Of a DNA stretch of 64,000 nucleotides, positions 45,442 to 55,415 are shown piece after piece. The stretch is from Actinomyces sp. zg-332 (GTDB taxonomy: Bacteria; Actinomycetota; Actinomycetes; Actinomycetales; Actinomycetaceae). Position numbers and translations under genes: made by a program. The stretch's first letter is position 1. Each line of letters begins with the position of its first letter. The stretch is from NCBI RefSeq assembly GCF_011751945.2, contig NZ_CP064951.1, positions 1,364,001 to 1,428,000 on the forward strand, given 5' to 3'. The notes under the pieces are model-generated. The model searched no databases, had not been told where the DNA came from, and was given only the letters and a program-made list of their open reading frames with translations.

Positions 45442-47457
45442 TTATTCACCTTTTTCAAGCGACTGCCACTTAGGTTTGAAAGTATACGGCGCGTCAGGCT
45501 CTCTAACTGCCATTGCTTCCTCAAAAGTTTTTTTCCTCAAGGCTTCGTATATACTAGCTTTTTGAGTTGCAGGTTTTGAGGTGCTTTCAGAGTTATCAAT
45601 AACTTCAGATTCATAATTTCCAACATGTTTATTCATACGCTGAGCTATAGGTATTCGTACTACTTGTGTAGCAGATTCTATTCCACTATCATCAGATTTA
45701 CTATAAATATTAGTTTCTTTATGAGTGTGGATTTCTTCTTGAGGCAATAAATCAGAATCTTCAACTCCATTTGTAAACAAAGTGCGTAACTGATTCATAA
45801 CCTTTGTATGTTCCATTGTATTAAGTATTTGATTAATTTCGTCATCTGAATTCGAGTTAGAAATAGGTTCCTCATCAGATACAGCAACGCCTTGTTCTCC
45901 CGCGGCTATACCGTAATTATCTTCTTCGCCTTCAAATACTTCTAAATCAGGTGTATCTGCAGAATACAAATTATCAGCGTCAAAATTTGAATCATCAAGG
46001 CTAGTATCTAAATATTCGTTTTCCTGAGATTCATAGTGAATGTTATCTTGCAAATCTACACCATCTATGGTGGTAATTTCTTCTGAAACATCTCCTATAG
46101 CGTTACTATCGTTTTGCTCATAGATTTCATCACCAGTATAAACATCTATGTCATCGTCAAGTATTCTAACTAATTCGTCAGAAAGCTGCTCGTCCTGTAT
46201 ATACTGATTTTCTACCCCAGCGTTTTCAAGCTCAGCATAACTCTTACCAAGCCACTGCTCCCAAGTATGCAAAATACCGTCACGGTCATCAGTTTTTTCG
46301 AGCAAATCAGCAACTTTCTCACCATCAAGTTCAGCTTCATTTTCCATCAAATGCCATGGATATAATACAAAAGCACGCTGTTTTGCTAGTTTATGAGGGA
46401 TAGTTAATTCTTCGTCCTCATATTTTTGGTTGTTGTAGCTAATAATGTCAATATCAATTAAACGTGCCTGCCATTTAGCGTGTTCACGTCTACCGAAATA
46501 ATATTCTACTTCTTTAACTAGTCCCAATAAATCGCTAGGGCGCAAGAAAGTTTCACCTCGTAGCACACAATTATAGTAGTCAGGCTGTTCTTCATCATTT
46601 AATGTATGTGCTTTTGTTTTAACTAATGGAGATACATCTAATACATCAAAACCTAAAGATCTATCTAAATCTGAAATCACATCTTGAAATAGTTCTACAG
46701 GGTTACCTAAGTTTCCACCCAAAGCTAAAATAACACTAGATTTCTGAGGTTCGAAAATTGGTGGATAATCGTTACATCCCTCCTGTGTTACATCAATAAT
46801 ATCAGTCTTAAGTTCAGGTTCTTCAAAAGTATCGCTCTGGTTACTTACAGTATCGAGGACTGAATCAGTTTCTAACTCTTTTTCATAATCATTAGTAGCT
46901 TGAGTTTGAGTTTGTATCCCTTGAGTAGAATAAACATCAGAATTTGTTTCTTCTAGAAGAGTATTTTCAGTATTTTCTTCAAGTTCCACGTCAAGGTTTA
47001 CAGAGTTATCAGCTAAAGTTTTATCAGCTTCTTCCTCTAAAAAGTTAACACGTTTTATAAAATAAGCACTATTTTCAAAGCTAATCTTCAAATTAGATCT
47101 ATTACGCACAATTGATAAAGCTACGTCTTTAAACTCATAATCTAGAGGAGCTTGTGGTTTATGTACAGTAACACTAACCTCTATGACGTTATCAAAGCAT
47201 AAGACCACTAAAGCAATTCGTTCAGCAAGAGTTTCAATGAGTTTTACAGGTTCGCCCTCAATTGCACGAACTATAGCTCTACCTACTTTTTCGTAGTCAA
47301 CTGTTTTATCCAAGTCATCTTCAACAGAAGCATTTACACAATCAACATCCATCACAACATCAACCACAAAATTTTGACCAACAGCACGTTCTGTGTCATA
47401 AAACCCGTGATAACCTTTTGCGGTAACACCTTTCAAATGGATTTTATCAAAACTCAT
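45442..47457 (-). CDS. folB-folK: Bifunctional dihydroneopterin aldolase / HPPK with long acidic regions
   Basis: Fusion of two folate enzymes (671 residues). Residues 1-120 are FolB, with the GFYDTERAVGQNF and VHKPQAPL active-site segments. After an acidic linker, residues about 238-385 are FolK (HPPK), starting VILALGGNLGNP and containing ARLIDIDIISYN and IPHKLAKQRAFVLYPW. The remaining ~285 residues are Asp/Glu-rich, low complexity and of unknown role; they end in a basic PKWQ segment. FolB-FolK fusion is common in actinobacteria, but the size of the acidic tail is not. The ATG overlaps the folP stop by 4 bases. Confidence 0.93.
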   Translation of the reverse strand: MSFDKIHLKGVTAKGYHGFYDTERAVGQNFVVDVVMDVDCVNASVEDDLDKTVDYEKVGRAIVRAIEGEPVKLIETLAERIALVVLCFDNVIEVSVTVHKPQAPLDYEFKDVALSIVRNRSNLKISFENSAYFIKRVNFLEEEADKTLADNSVNLDVELEENTENTLLEETNSDVYSTQGIQTQTQATNDYEKELETDSVLDTVSNQSDTFEEPELKTDIIDVTQEGCNDYPPIFEPQKSSVILALGGNLGNPVELFQDVISDLDRSLGFDVLDVSPLVKTKAHTLNDEEQPDYYNCVLRGETFLRPSDLLGLVKEVEYYFGRREHAKWQARLIDIDIISYNNQKYEDEELTIPHKLAKQRAFVLYPWHLMENEAELDGEKVADLLEKTDDRDGILHTWEQWLGKSYAELENAGVENQYIQDEQLSDELVRILDDDIDVYTGDEIYEQNDSNAIGDVSEEITTIDGVDLQDNIHYESQENEYLDTSLDDSNFDADNLYSADTPDLEVFEGEEDNYGIAAGEQGVAVSDEEPISNSNSDDEINQILNTMEHTKVMNQLRTLFTNGVEDSDLLPQEEIHTHKETNIYSKSDDSGIESATQVVRIPIAQRMNKHVGNYESEVIDNSESTSKPATQKASIYEALRKKTFEEAMAVREPDAPYTFKPKWQSLEKGE

Positions 47458-48251
47458 CTTGTGACTCTTTCATCTAAATATTTTTTAGTTAGTCCAACAT
47501 TGTGTACTCGCACTCCCCACACGTTATGGTCAGCGCAAAAGACAGATATTTTTGCTGTAACTTTGTCTCTATCTTCTATATTATCTCTACCATACAAAAC
47601 TGTCATACGTTTTCTAGATGCACCTATCAAAATTGGGTACCCTAATTGACGCAAAGTATCAATTTTGTTTAATAATTCCCAAGATTGGCTGTGATTTTTG
47701 TAAAACCCTAACCCCGGATCAAGAATTATTCTTTTATCTTTTATTCCAGCATCATGCATATTTTCAATACATAAATGTAGCTCATGCATTACATCGTGAG
47801 TAAGTTTCCAATACTTTTCAGCTTCAATAGGATCAGTGTTGACTCGCCAATGCTGACAAACGTAATCGATGTCATTATCTGCAACTACTTTATACATGTT
47901 AGGATCATATAATCCACCAGAAACATCGTTTATTATGCTAACTCCATATTCCATACAAGCTAAAGCCGTAGAGGAATTCATTGTATCAACTGAAATTGGA
48001 ACTGATAAATCTTTCAAAGCGGATAAAACTGGGCGTATTCTAGCAATTTCTTCTTCCCAAGATATTCTAGTAGAGTTAGGTCTAGTAGATTCTCCGCCTA
48101 TATCAATAATATCTGCCCCGTCTTGTATCATCTGATTAGCATGCTCAATAGCGTTGTCTAAAACCATATATTTTTGACCGTCACTGAAAGAATCTGGGGT
48201 AATATTTAGAATCCCCATTATTTTCATTCTATTTTTGTCCTCATTGACCAT
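47454..48251 (-). CDS. folP: Dihydropteroate synthase
   Basis: Condenses p-aminobenzoate with dihydropterin pyrophosphate; target of sulfonamides. The 265-residue protein has MGILNITPDSFSDG, DIIDIGGESTRP, the pABA/pterin loop SVDTMNSSTA, LDPGLGF and GASRKR. GGAGAAACT precedes the first ATG. Internal ATGs at codons 9 and 12 are possible starts but have weaker sites. Second gene of the folE-folP-folBK operon. Confidence 0.96.
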   Translation of the reverse strand: MVNEDKNRMKIMGILNITPDSFSDGQKYMVLDNAIEHANQMIQDGADIIDIGGESTRPNSTRISWEEEIARIRPVLSALKDLSVPISVDTMNSSTALACMEYGVSIINDVSGGLYDPNMYKVVADNDIDYVCQHWRVNTDPIEAEKYWKLTHDVMHELHLCIENMHDAGIKDKRIILDPGLGFYKNHSQSWELLNKIDTLRQLGYPILIGASRKRMTVLYGRDNIEDRDKVTAKISVFCADHNVWGVRVHNVGLTKKYLDERVTR

Positions 48252-48272
48252 AGTTTCTCCAACGCATTTATT

Positions 48273-48839
48273 TTACTTATCAATAGATAACAGTCTCATT
48301 ATCTCATTTTGTTTCACAGAATCAGAAAGATTTCCACGTGAAGCTAAAGTTATTGTTTTAGAACCCGGTTTCTTTATGCCACGCATTGACATACACATAT
48401 GTTCAGCTTCTAAAACCACTAGCACACCTTCTGCATGCAACTGTTCGGTTATAGCGTCAGCAATCTGACCAGTGATACGTTCCTGAACTTGTAATCTACG
48501 AGCATACCCTTCAACTAGTCGAGCTAATTTTGACAGCCCTGTTACTTTGCCATTGCTAGGTATATAACACACATGAGCTACACCATAAAAAGGTAGCATA
48601 TGGTGTTCACAGCAAGAAAAGAAAGAAATGTCTTTCACAATTACTAGTTCATCATGATCTACTTTAAATTGCTTTTTTAAATGTTCTGGAGGACACTCAT
48701 CCATTCCAGACAAAAGCTCTTGAAAAGATCTCGCTACCCTATCAGGGGTTTCAAGTAAGCCATCACGGTCAGGATCTTCACCCACTGCAATAAGTAAATC
48801 TCTTACAGCTTTTTTAACGCCATCGTAATTGTAAGTCAT
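48273..48839 (-). CDS. folE: GTP cyclohydrolase I
   Basis: First enzyme of tetrahydrofolate synthesis (188 residues, normal length). Zinc ligands are visible: [11 protein letters not shown] (Cys and His) and the later [11 protein letters not shown] (Cys). [11 protein letters not shown] and [23 protein letters not shown] are further family signatures. It is separated from ftsH by a terminator, so it probably starts the folate operon's own transcript. Confidence 0.97.
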   Translation of the reverse strand: MTYNYDGVKKAVRDLLIAVGEDPDRDGLLETPDRVARSFQELLSGMDECPPEHLKKQFKVDHDELVIVKDISFFSCCEHHMLPFYGVAHVCYIPSNGKVTGLSKLARLVEGYARRLQVQERITGQIADAITEQLHAEGVLVVLEAEHMCMSMRGIKKPGSKTITLASRGNLSDSVKQNEIMRLLSIDK

Positions 48840-48868
48840 ATAGTATTTATCTCATCTCAGTAATAAAC

Positions 48869-48903
48869 TAATGTAGGTAAGTATCAGAACTTACCTACCA
48901 TTA
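48869..48903 (-). terminator. Terminator of ftsH
   Basis: Arms of 14-15 bases (TAATG-TAGGTAAGT against ACTTACCTACCATTA, one bulged base) with a six-base loop, between ftsH and folE. The minus-strand 3' flank reads GTTTATTACTG. Confidence 0.75.
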
Positions 48904-48992
48904 GTACAATCTATTTCCACGTATTTTATTCAAAAGTATAATCAACGTGTAAAGTTTCTGAAAACTTTTGATTAGTTTTTAAACAGTCAGAT

Positions 48993-51041
48993 TTACTCTG
49001 AGTCAGTTCTTGTAACATCATTATTTTCAGATTCGTCAGTATTTTCTTGAACCTTACTTTCTTCAATACCTGATTTTTCTTCAGCTATATCAGTGTTTTC
49101 TGATTCTGTTTTAATACTGACTGGCGCTTTATATGATCCGTAATCTGCTTCAATACCACGCCACACTGGACGTTCATCACGCTTTTTAACGTTTTTGAAT
49201 ATTTCAGCAAGCTGACTTTCATCTAGAGTTTCCTTTTCAAGTAACTCTAGAACTAGGTTATCCAAAACTTCACGGTATTGAATTAAGATTTCCAAAGCTT
49301 CACGATGAGCATCCTCAAGCAATTGCTTAACTTGTTCATCTACCACAGTAGCAGTTTGGTCAGAGTAATCTTGGACTTTGCCACCATAGTATTCTTCAGT
49401 GGATTTTCCTAGCTTTACAGTACCAATACTATTTGTCATACCGTAAGTTGTAACCATATTACGAGCAATAGCAGTAGCTTTTTCAATATCATTCGAAGCA
49501 CCTGTTGTCGGATCTAGATAAACAAGTTCTTCAGCTACACGACCACCCATTGCGTAAACTAATTCATCAAGCAATTCATTACGAGTCTTCGAATAGCGAT
49601 CTTCCACTGGCATAACCATGGTGTATCCCAGAGCTTTACCTCTAGGCAAAATAGTAACCTTTGTAACTGGATCGGTATATCGCAATGCAGCAGCTGTCAA
49701 AGCATGACCACCCTCATGGTAAGCAGTCATGGTCTTTTCGTGGTCGTTCATCACGCGAGTACGTTTTTGTGGACCAGCAATAATTCTATCGATAGCTTCA
49801 TCTAATGCTCGATTGTCGATAAGATCAGCATTGTGACGAGCTGTAAGTAACGCTGCCTCATTCAAGACATTCGCTAAGTCAGCACCAGTAAACCCTGGTG
49901 TACGCTTAGCAATAGCTACTAAATCAACTTCATCGACCATTGGTTTATTCTTAGCATGAACTCTAAGAATAGCTTCACGTCCTTTCAAATCAGGAGCGTC
50001 AACTGAGATTTGTCTGTCAAAACGTCCTGGACGTAGCAATGCTGGATCCAATACATCTGGTCTGTTAGTACCAGCTATCAAAATAATATTTGTTTTCTCG
50101 TCAAAACCATCCATCTCAACAAGAAGCTGGTTTAATGTCTGTTCGCGTTCATCGTGTCCGCCTCCCATTCCTGAGCCACGGTGACGACCAACAGCGTCTA
50201 TTTCGTCAACGAATATAATTGCTGGGGCTTCTTTCTTTGCCTGCTCAAACAAATCACGCACACGAGAAGCTCCCATACCTACGTAAAGTTCAACGAATTC
50301 TGAACCAGACATAGTGAAGAATGGAACGTTTGTTTCACCTGCTAGAGCTTTAGCTAGTAAAGTTTTACCTGTTCCTGGAGGGCCATATAATAAGACACCC
50401 TTAGGAATTTTAGCTCCCACTTTGCGGAATTTGTCAGGTTTAATCAAAAATTCACGAATTTCCTGTAGTTCTTCCAATGCTTCATCAACGCCAGCGACAT
50501 CAGCAAAAGTAATATCTGAGTTCTCTTTTGAAATCTTCCTAGATTTTGACTTGCCCATTCCCATAAAACCGCCATCTTGCATACGGGAAGAGAACCACAT
50601 GAGCAAAGCGAACAAAAGAAGAACAGGCAATAATAGCGGAATTAAACGAGAAATAAAAGATTCTACAGGATACGTAGAATTATATCCCTTAGATAGCTTA
50701 GCTTTAGCTACAGAACTAGAAATGTCAGGACCTTGTGGTGTCACATAGAAAAAGGAAACCTTTTTACCTACATTTTGTTTTACACCAAACCAGTTTTTCT
50801 TTGTACTGGTGTAGCTTTTCGATAAGTCAAGTACAACAGTGTGTGTTCCCTCGTTTATTACTGCTCGTTCAACAGTTTTTCCTTTTAAAAGAGCCAAACC
50901 TTCAGATGTATCAATCATTCTAGGAGCAGTCAAAAAACTATATACCCAAAAAGCAGCAAATATTAAAAATATAGGAAATACCCAAAATAGTGGTCTCCTA
51001 GTAACTACTTTAATCTTTTTGTCGTTATTTTCATTTGCCAC
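48993..51041 (-). CDS. ftsH: ATP-dependent zinc metalloprotease FtsH
   Basis: Membrane-bound AAA protease (682 residues) that degrades misfolded and regulatory membrane proteins. Two helices flank a short external domain (about 17-33 and 130-150). Then come the AAA module with Walker A GPPGTGKT, Walker B IIFVDEID and arginine finger RPGRFDR, and the protease domain with HEGGH. The C-terminal ~60 residues are acidic and variable. The start is a GTG ten bases after GGAGG within the end of hpt. Placement beside hpt and the folate genes is typical of actinobacteria. Confidence 0.97.
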   Translation of the reverse strand: MANENNDKKIKVVTRRPLFWVFPIFLIFAAFWVYSFLTAPRMIDTSEGLALLKGKTVERAVINEGTHTVVLDLSKSYTSTKKNWFGVKQNVGKKVSFFYVTPQGPDISSSVAKAKLSKGYNSTYPVESFISRLIPLLLPVLLLFALLMWFSSRMQDGGFMGMGKSKSRKISKENSDITFADVAGVDEALEELQEIREFLIKPDKFRKVGAKIPKGVLLYGPPGTGKTLLAKALAGETNVPFFTMSGSEFVELYVGMGASRVRDLFEQAKKEAPAIIFVDEIDAVGRHRGSGMGGGHDEREQTLNQLLVEMDGFDEKTNIILIAGTNRPDVLDPALLRPGRFDRQISVDAPDLKGREAILRVHAKNKPMVDEVDLVAIAKRTPGFTGADLANVLNEAALLTARHNADLIDNRALDEAIDRIIAGPQKRTRVMNDHEKTMTAYHEGGHALTAAALRYTDPVTKVTILPRGKALGYTMVMPVEDRYSKTRNELLDELVYAMGGRVAEELVYLDPTTGASNDIEKATAIARNMVTTYGMTNSIGTVKLGKSTEEYYGGKVQDYSDQTATVVDEQVKQLLEDAHREALEILIQYREVLDNLVLELLEKETLDESQLAEIFKNVKKRDERPVWRGIEADYGSYKAPVSIKTESENTDIAEEKSGIEESKVQENTDESENNDVTRTDSE

Positions 51042-51046
51042 AGATA

Positions 51047-51601
51047 CTATCCTCCATAAACATGCTTGGCCAAAGTTCCTATAAATGGTAAGTTACGATA
51101 CTTTTCAGCATAATCTAGACCATAACCTATAACGAATTCGTTTGGAATATCAAAACCTAAATACTTAACGTCTACTTCAACCTTAACAGCATCTGGTTTA
51201 CGTAGAAGTGTAGCAATCTCAACAGAGTTCGCTCCTCTACTTTCAAGATTGTCACGTAACCATTTTAAAGTTAGACCTGAATCAATAATATCTTCGATAA
51301 TTAGAACATCACGGCCAGAAACATCTGTATCTAAATCTTTAAGAATACGGACAACACCACTAGATTGTGTGCCTGCACCATAAGAAGAAACAGCCATCCA
51401 GTCCATTGTAATTGGATTGCTCAACTTACGAGTCAAATCAGCCACAACCATTACAGCACCACGTAAAACACCAACAACTAACAATTCTTTACCAGCATAA
51501 TCTGTATCTATTTGTTTAGCCATTTCAGTAAGACGTGAGTGAATTTCTTCTTCAGTAATAAGAATTTTTTCTAGATCGGTACCCATATCTTTAGCGTCCA
51601 A
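51047..51601 (-). CDS. hpt: Hypoxanthine(-guanine) phosphoribosyltransferase
   Basis: Purine salvage enzyme of 184 residues. The PRPP-binding motif is [12 protein letters not shown], and the flexible loop region and late [19 protein letters not shown] are as expected for the family. The start codon is TTG at 51601, nine bases after AAGGGG; an ATG five codons later is the alternative. It overlaps the ftsH ribosome site, so hpt and ftsH are co-transcribed. Confidence 0.95.
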   Translation of the reverse strand: MDAKDMGTDLEKILITEEEIHSRLTEMAKQIDTDYAGKELLVVGVLRGAVMVVADLTRKLSNPITMDWMAVSSYGAGTQSSGVVRILKDLDTDVSGRDVLIIEDIIDSGLTLKWLRDNLESRGANSVEIATLLRKPDAVKVEVDVKYLGFDIPNEFVIGYGLDYAEKYRNLPFIGTLAKHVYGG

Positions 51602-51893
51602 AACACTGCCCCTTAAATAACGAGAAAATAGTTACTTAAAAGAGTAACTTAATATGTGAAAAAAGTGTCATTAAGATAGTAAAAAATATTATTTTTTATA
51701 AAAATAAAGTATATGTTTTTATTTGAAAACACAAAGAAAATCGGAAAATACACGAAAAAATAATTTCTTTATAAGCGAAAATTCAGAATTATAAATAAAA
51801 ATATATAAAGAATATGTAACTAAAGTTGCGTTTATACGAAGTTAAATAAATAAAATACAACAAAAATACGTATTTTATAAAGTATTTAAAATG

Positions 51894-51935
51894 AATAGAC
51901 CCTTGTGAGCACAAGGGCAAGTACAAGGGTCTATT
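51894..51935 (-). terminator. Terminator of ppa
   Basis: Thirteen-base perfect arms (AATAGACCCTTGT and complement) around a 16-base loop that could itself pair in part. The 3' flank on the minus strand is CATTTTAAAT. The rest of 51602-51893 is featureless AT-rich sequence. Confidence 0.85.
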
Positions 51936-51943
51936 ACAAAATT

Positions 51944-52432
51944 TTAGTATCCTGCTTCTTTTGCACGCTTAAAACCAGCTTCAATTTCAGCTTCAGCTTC
52001 AGCACGATTAGTCCAGTGAGCACCTTCAACACTCTTACCTGGTTCCAAATCTTTGTATACTTCAAAGAAATGCTGAACTTCTAGGCGGTGGAATTCAGAT
52101 ACATCATCGATATCTGTACGCCATGCTGCACGCTGGTCAGTACTTGGAACGCACAAAACCTTGTCATCGCCACCAGCTTCATCTGTCATACGGAACATAC
52201 CCAAAGCACGGCAACGAATAACACACCCTGGGAAAGTAGGCTCTTCTAACAAAACAAGAGCATCGATAGGATCACCATCTTCACCAAGTGTGCCTTCAAT
52301 GAAACCATAATCATCAGGATAACGGGTTGAAGTAAACAACATACGGTCTAAGAAAATACGACCAGTTTCGTGGTCAACTTCATACTTATTACGACTTCCC
52401 TTAGGGATTTCAATCGTTACGTCGAATTCCAA
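51944..52432 (-). CDS. ppa: Inorganic pyrophosphatase
   Basis: Soluble family I pyrophosphatase of 162 residues. Active-site patterns are [38 protein letters not shown] (the metal-binding Asp cluster) and VEGAHW near the C terminus. The start is a TTG directly preceded by AGGAAGG, and the frame has no better ATG. It is divergent from dacB, the conserved actinobacterial order. Confidence 0.97.
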   Translation of the reverse strand: MEFDVTIEIPKGSRNKYEVDHETGRIFLDRMLFTSTRYPDDYGFIEGTLGEDGDPIDALVLLEEPTFPGCVIRCRALGMFRMTDEAGGDDKVLCVPSTDQRAAWRTDIDDVSEFHRLEVQHFFEVYKDLEPGKSVEGAHWTNRAEAEAEIEAGFKRAKEAGY

Positions 52433-52545
52433 GATTTTCCTTCCTAACTTGTATCACTCACATAAGTAAGTTAAGGTAACACAATGGTAACATATTACTT
52501 ATGATACCCTTAATTTAAGGACTGAGTAATGAAGGTATTTTTAAA

Positions 52546-53931
52546 ATGAAAAAAATAAATAAAAAAACAATAATTCCATCTATAGGAACTCTTGTAATAC
52601 TTTCATCACTCATAATATACATAGTCTTATCAGCAGTAGGAATAGTAGAAAATCCTTTTTTTGACGGCAAACCACTCGGAAATAATAAAGAAATACAGAG
52701 TAGTGTTGCAGAGGATGTAAATAAAAATGCACCTAAAAATACTTGGAATTTACAAGCTCTAGAATTATCTCCAGAGCAAATTTCACAAAGCATAAGTAAT
52801 AATGTAGCAATTCTAAAGGAACTATCTCCTTTTGTCTCAATTACAATAAAAGATGCAGTCACTAACAAAACTTTATACTCTCTAAACGATAAAACTGCGA
52901 ATTCTGTCGCTTCTGCAACAAAACTTTTATCTATGATTACCAGCATTGAAGAACTCGGAGAAAACTACCAATTTACAACAAAAACTTCAATAGATAAAAA
53001 TAATAACCTATATTTATACTCAAATGGTGACATTCTGTTAAATGCACAAAATAGTGATTTAAATAATGTGAATGGATACGCTGGTCTAAAAACTCTAGCT
53101 GAAGAAACAGCGAAATACTTGCAGAAAAATAATATAAAAACAGTAAACTTAAATATAGACGACACTTATTTTGGAAACGAAAAAACATTAAGCTCCTGGG
53201 CTGAACAAAAATCTGAAAGCTATATAGGTAAAGTTACTCCTATGGCTATCAATGCTGGATTCGTAAACAAAGATTTTTCTGACGCACCTGAAAAAATAGT
53301 ATCTGAAACATTTGCTACACATCTACAAAACTTAGGCATACAAGTAAACCAAATTAATGAACACAAAAAAACACCTAAAATTATCAGAAATATAGCAAAT
53401 ATAAAATCTGACAAACTAAAAAACATAATTAAACACACTCTTAAAGAATCAGATAATACGACAGCTGAAACTATCTCTAGAGCTGCAGCTATAAAAGCAG
53501 GTTATAAGCCAACTTTCAAAGACACCACACGGTTTATAAAGAATACTTTAAAGAATCTAGATATAGATACTGCTGATTTATCTTTAGAAGATGCGTCTGG
53601 CTTATCAAGAAATAGCAAAATTACAACAACTACTTTAACATCTGCTTTAGAAAAAACTTTTGTTGATAATGTGAAGCTATTTGAAATTTATAATTCTTTG
53701 CCTATAAGTGGCACCGACGGAACTTTAAAGCAAAGATTGACCAATATACCTGGAAAAGTTCTAGCCAAAACAGGAACATTACCACAAACTTCATCTCTAA
53801 GTGGAGTGGTTTTTACAAACAGCGGAAGAACATTAAGCTTTTCAATAAGTGCTACAAACTTTGACGAAAAAACTTTTTGGAATGTACGACAAAATATTGA
53901 TATATTAGTTGAAACATTGCAAAAACAGTAG
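52546..53931 (+). CDS. dacB: D-alanyl-D-alanine carboxypeptidase / PBP4-type (DacB)
   Basis: Periplasmic-face penicillin-binding protein (461 residues) trimming or cleaving peptidoglycan peptides. There is one N-terminal signal/anchor helix (about 8-30), catalytic SxxK as SATK (NSVASATKLLS), then EDASGLSRNS for the SxN element and AKTGTL for KTG. The domain inserted between SxxK and SxN is as in S13 family enzymes. AAGG lies ten bases before the ATG. The zinc protease gene often found between dacB and tilS is absent. Confidence 0.9.
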   Translation: MKKINKKTIIPSIGTLVILSSLIIYIVLSAVGIVENPFFDGKPLGNNKEIQSSVAEDVNKNAPKNTWNLQALELSPEQISQSISNNVAILKELSPFVSITIKDAVTNKTLYSLNDKTANSVASATKLLSMITSIEELGENYQFTTKTSIDKNNNLYLYSNGDILLNAQNSDLNNVNGYAGLKTLAEETAKYLQKNNIKTVNLNIDDTYFGNEKTLSSWAEQKSESYIGKVTPMAINAGFVNKDFSDAPEKIVSETFATHLQNLGIQVNQINEHKKTPKIIRNIANIKSDKLKNIIKHTLKESDNTTAETISRAAAIKAGYKPTFKDTTRFIKNTLKNLDIDTADLSLEDASGLSRNSKITTTTLTSALEKTFVDNVKLFEIYNSLPISGTDGTLKQRLTNIPGKVLAKTGTLPQTSSLSGVVFTNSGRTLSFSISATNFDEKTFWNVRQNIDILVETLQKQ

Positions 53932-53979
53932 TAAAAATTTCATTAACGGTTGTCTGATTATCTGATTGTCTGGGAAAAT

Positions 53980-55230
53980 ATGAAACATAATAACAATTCT
54001 AAGCATTTAAGTGTTTCAAATACGCATTCAAAAGAAAACTATTTAAAAAACTCTAGAAAAGATTCTAACAACGAAATTCCAAAAACTAGCTACCAAAAAA
54101 TTACTCCAACAATCAAAAAACTAAGATCAGCTGTACGTAAAACTATAGATGAGCTCAAAATAACTTCCAATGACACTATTTTATTAGCAGTCAGTGGCGG
54201 TGCCGATTCAATGGCACTTGCCTTAGCTACAAAACACGTCACTGATAAATTACAAATCCCTGTTCACACTGTGACAGTAAATCACAATATTCGTGAAAAA
54301 AGCAGAGAAGAAGCTGAACATGTACAACAAGTATTATTAAATATTGGTTACAAAAATGTTCATATTGCAGATTTAAATATGCATGAAGTAGAAACTCACA
54401 ACTCTTTAGGTCCTGAAGGAAATGCTAGGCTAGGAAGATACGAACTGATAAGAAAATTAGCTTCAGAAATCGAAAAATCTGCAAGTAAAAATAAGCGTAA
54501 TTCCCATGAATCTCCTCAAGGAAAATGCTACGTTTTTACAGCACACACTATGAATGATCAAGCTGAAACAGTATTGTTACGTATAGCTAGAGGATCAGGG
54601 ATAAAAAGTCTATCAGCAATTGCACAATACACGTATTCATTCGGTTTGCATTTGGTTCGACCCCTACTAGATATAACCCGTGAAAAAACTGAAAACTGCT
54701 GCAAAGACCACAATGTGAGTTACGTCATTGATGAAACAAACTACTTAGATAGTAGTTGGAAAACATCAAATGGTTCTCCTCTTCTACGAGTGGCAATACG
54801 TCATAAAATAATTCCTCTTTTAAACGATGCTTTGCAACAAGACAGTATAAAAGCTTTAAGCAGGACAGCAATGCTATCACAAAAAGACGAAGAAGCATTA
54901 TCTTTTGTCACTGATGAGTACTTTGAAAAAATACTAATAGGTGATCAACCTAATGAATTGGATACTACACAAATTCCGAGCAAAGACTCACTAACTTTAA
55001 CTCTAGATGTAAAACAGCTACGAAAACTACCAGAAACAATACGTACAAGGCTATATTTAAAAGCTTTAAAAATACAAAAATATCCTTTATCAAATATAAG
55101 TAGCAAAAATTTATTATCCATAGATCATCTAGTTATGAAGTCAGATAACAAGAGCTACGTCGAATTGGTAAGTAAAACTAAAGTTAGTATTGAAACAGCT
55201 GGTCTATTAATTCCTTTGTATAATTCCTAG
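53980..55230 (+). CDS. tilS: tRNA(Ile)-lysidine synthase
   Basis: ATP-pyrophosphatase that converts C34 to lysidine in the AUA-decoding tRNA-Ile. The P-loop AVSGGADSMALALA and the LGPEGNARLGRYELI and HTMNDQAETVLLRIARG motifs are clear. An N-terminal extension of about 65 residues precedes the catalytic core. The ATG at 53980 with GGGAAAAT is preferred over a TTG at 53950. Usually followed by hpt and ftsH; here those genes lie on the far side of ppa, so tilS ends its own operon with dacB. Confidence 0.93.
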   Translation: MKHNNNSKHLSVSNTHSKENYLKNSRKDSNNEIPKTSYQKITPTIKKLRSAVRKTIDELKITSNDTILLAVSGGADSMALALATKHVTDKLQIPVHTVTVNHNIREKSREEAEHVQQVLLNIGYKNVHIADLNMHEVETHNSLGPEGNARLGRYELIRKLASEIEKSASKNKRNSHESPQGKCYVFTAHTMNDQAETVLLRIARGSGIKSLSAIAQYTYSFGLHLVRPLLDITREKTENCCKDHNVSYVIDETNYLDSSWKTSNGSPLLRVAIRHKIIPLLNDALQQDSIKALSRTAMLSQKDEEALSFVTDEYFEKILIGDQPNELDTTQIPSKDSLTLTLDVKQLRKLPETIRTRLYLKALKIQKYPLSNISSKNLLSIDHLVMKSDNKSYVELVSKTKVSIETAGLLIPLYNS

Positions 55231-55369
55231 AGTAACAGTGACGTTATACAATACTAGATCTAAGATTTTGTATTTCCTCAGCATCCAGATTTACGAAAGT
55301 ATCTAATGCTACTAAGAAGTAACTTTAAAATATTGCAAAGTATATAAACGTTTAAAAGTTTTTAAAATA

Positions 55370-55405
55370 AAAGTGGTGCACTTGCACTTGCAAATACACC
55401 ACTTT
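55370..55405. terminator. Terminator between tilS and the NlpC/P60 gene
   Basis: Nine-base arms (AAAGTGGTG/CACCACTTT) with an 18-base loop between converging genes. The minus-strand tail TATTTTAAAAAC is U-rich, so it serves mainly the NlpC/P60 gene. Confidence 0.82.
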
Positions 55406-55415
55406 CATAAAAGTT

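Noticed and set aside
53950-53975. Short repeats of GTCTGATT-like units before tilS
   Set aside because: Only two or three imperfect copies; too short to call a regulatory repeat.
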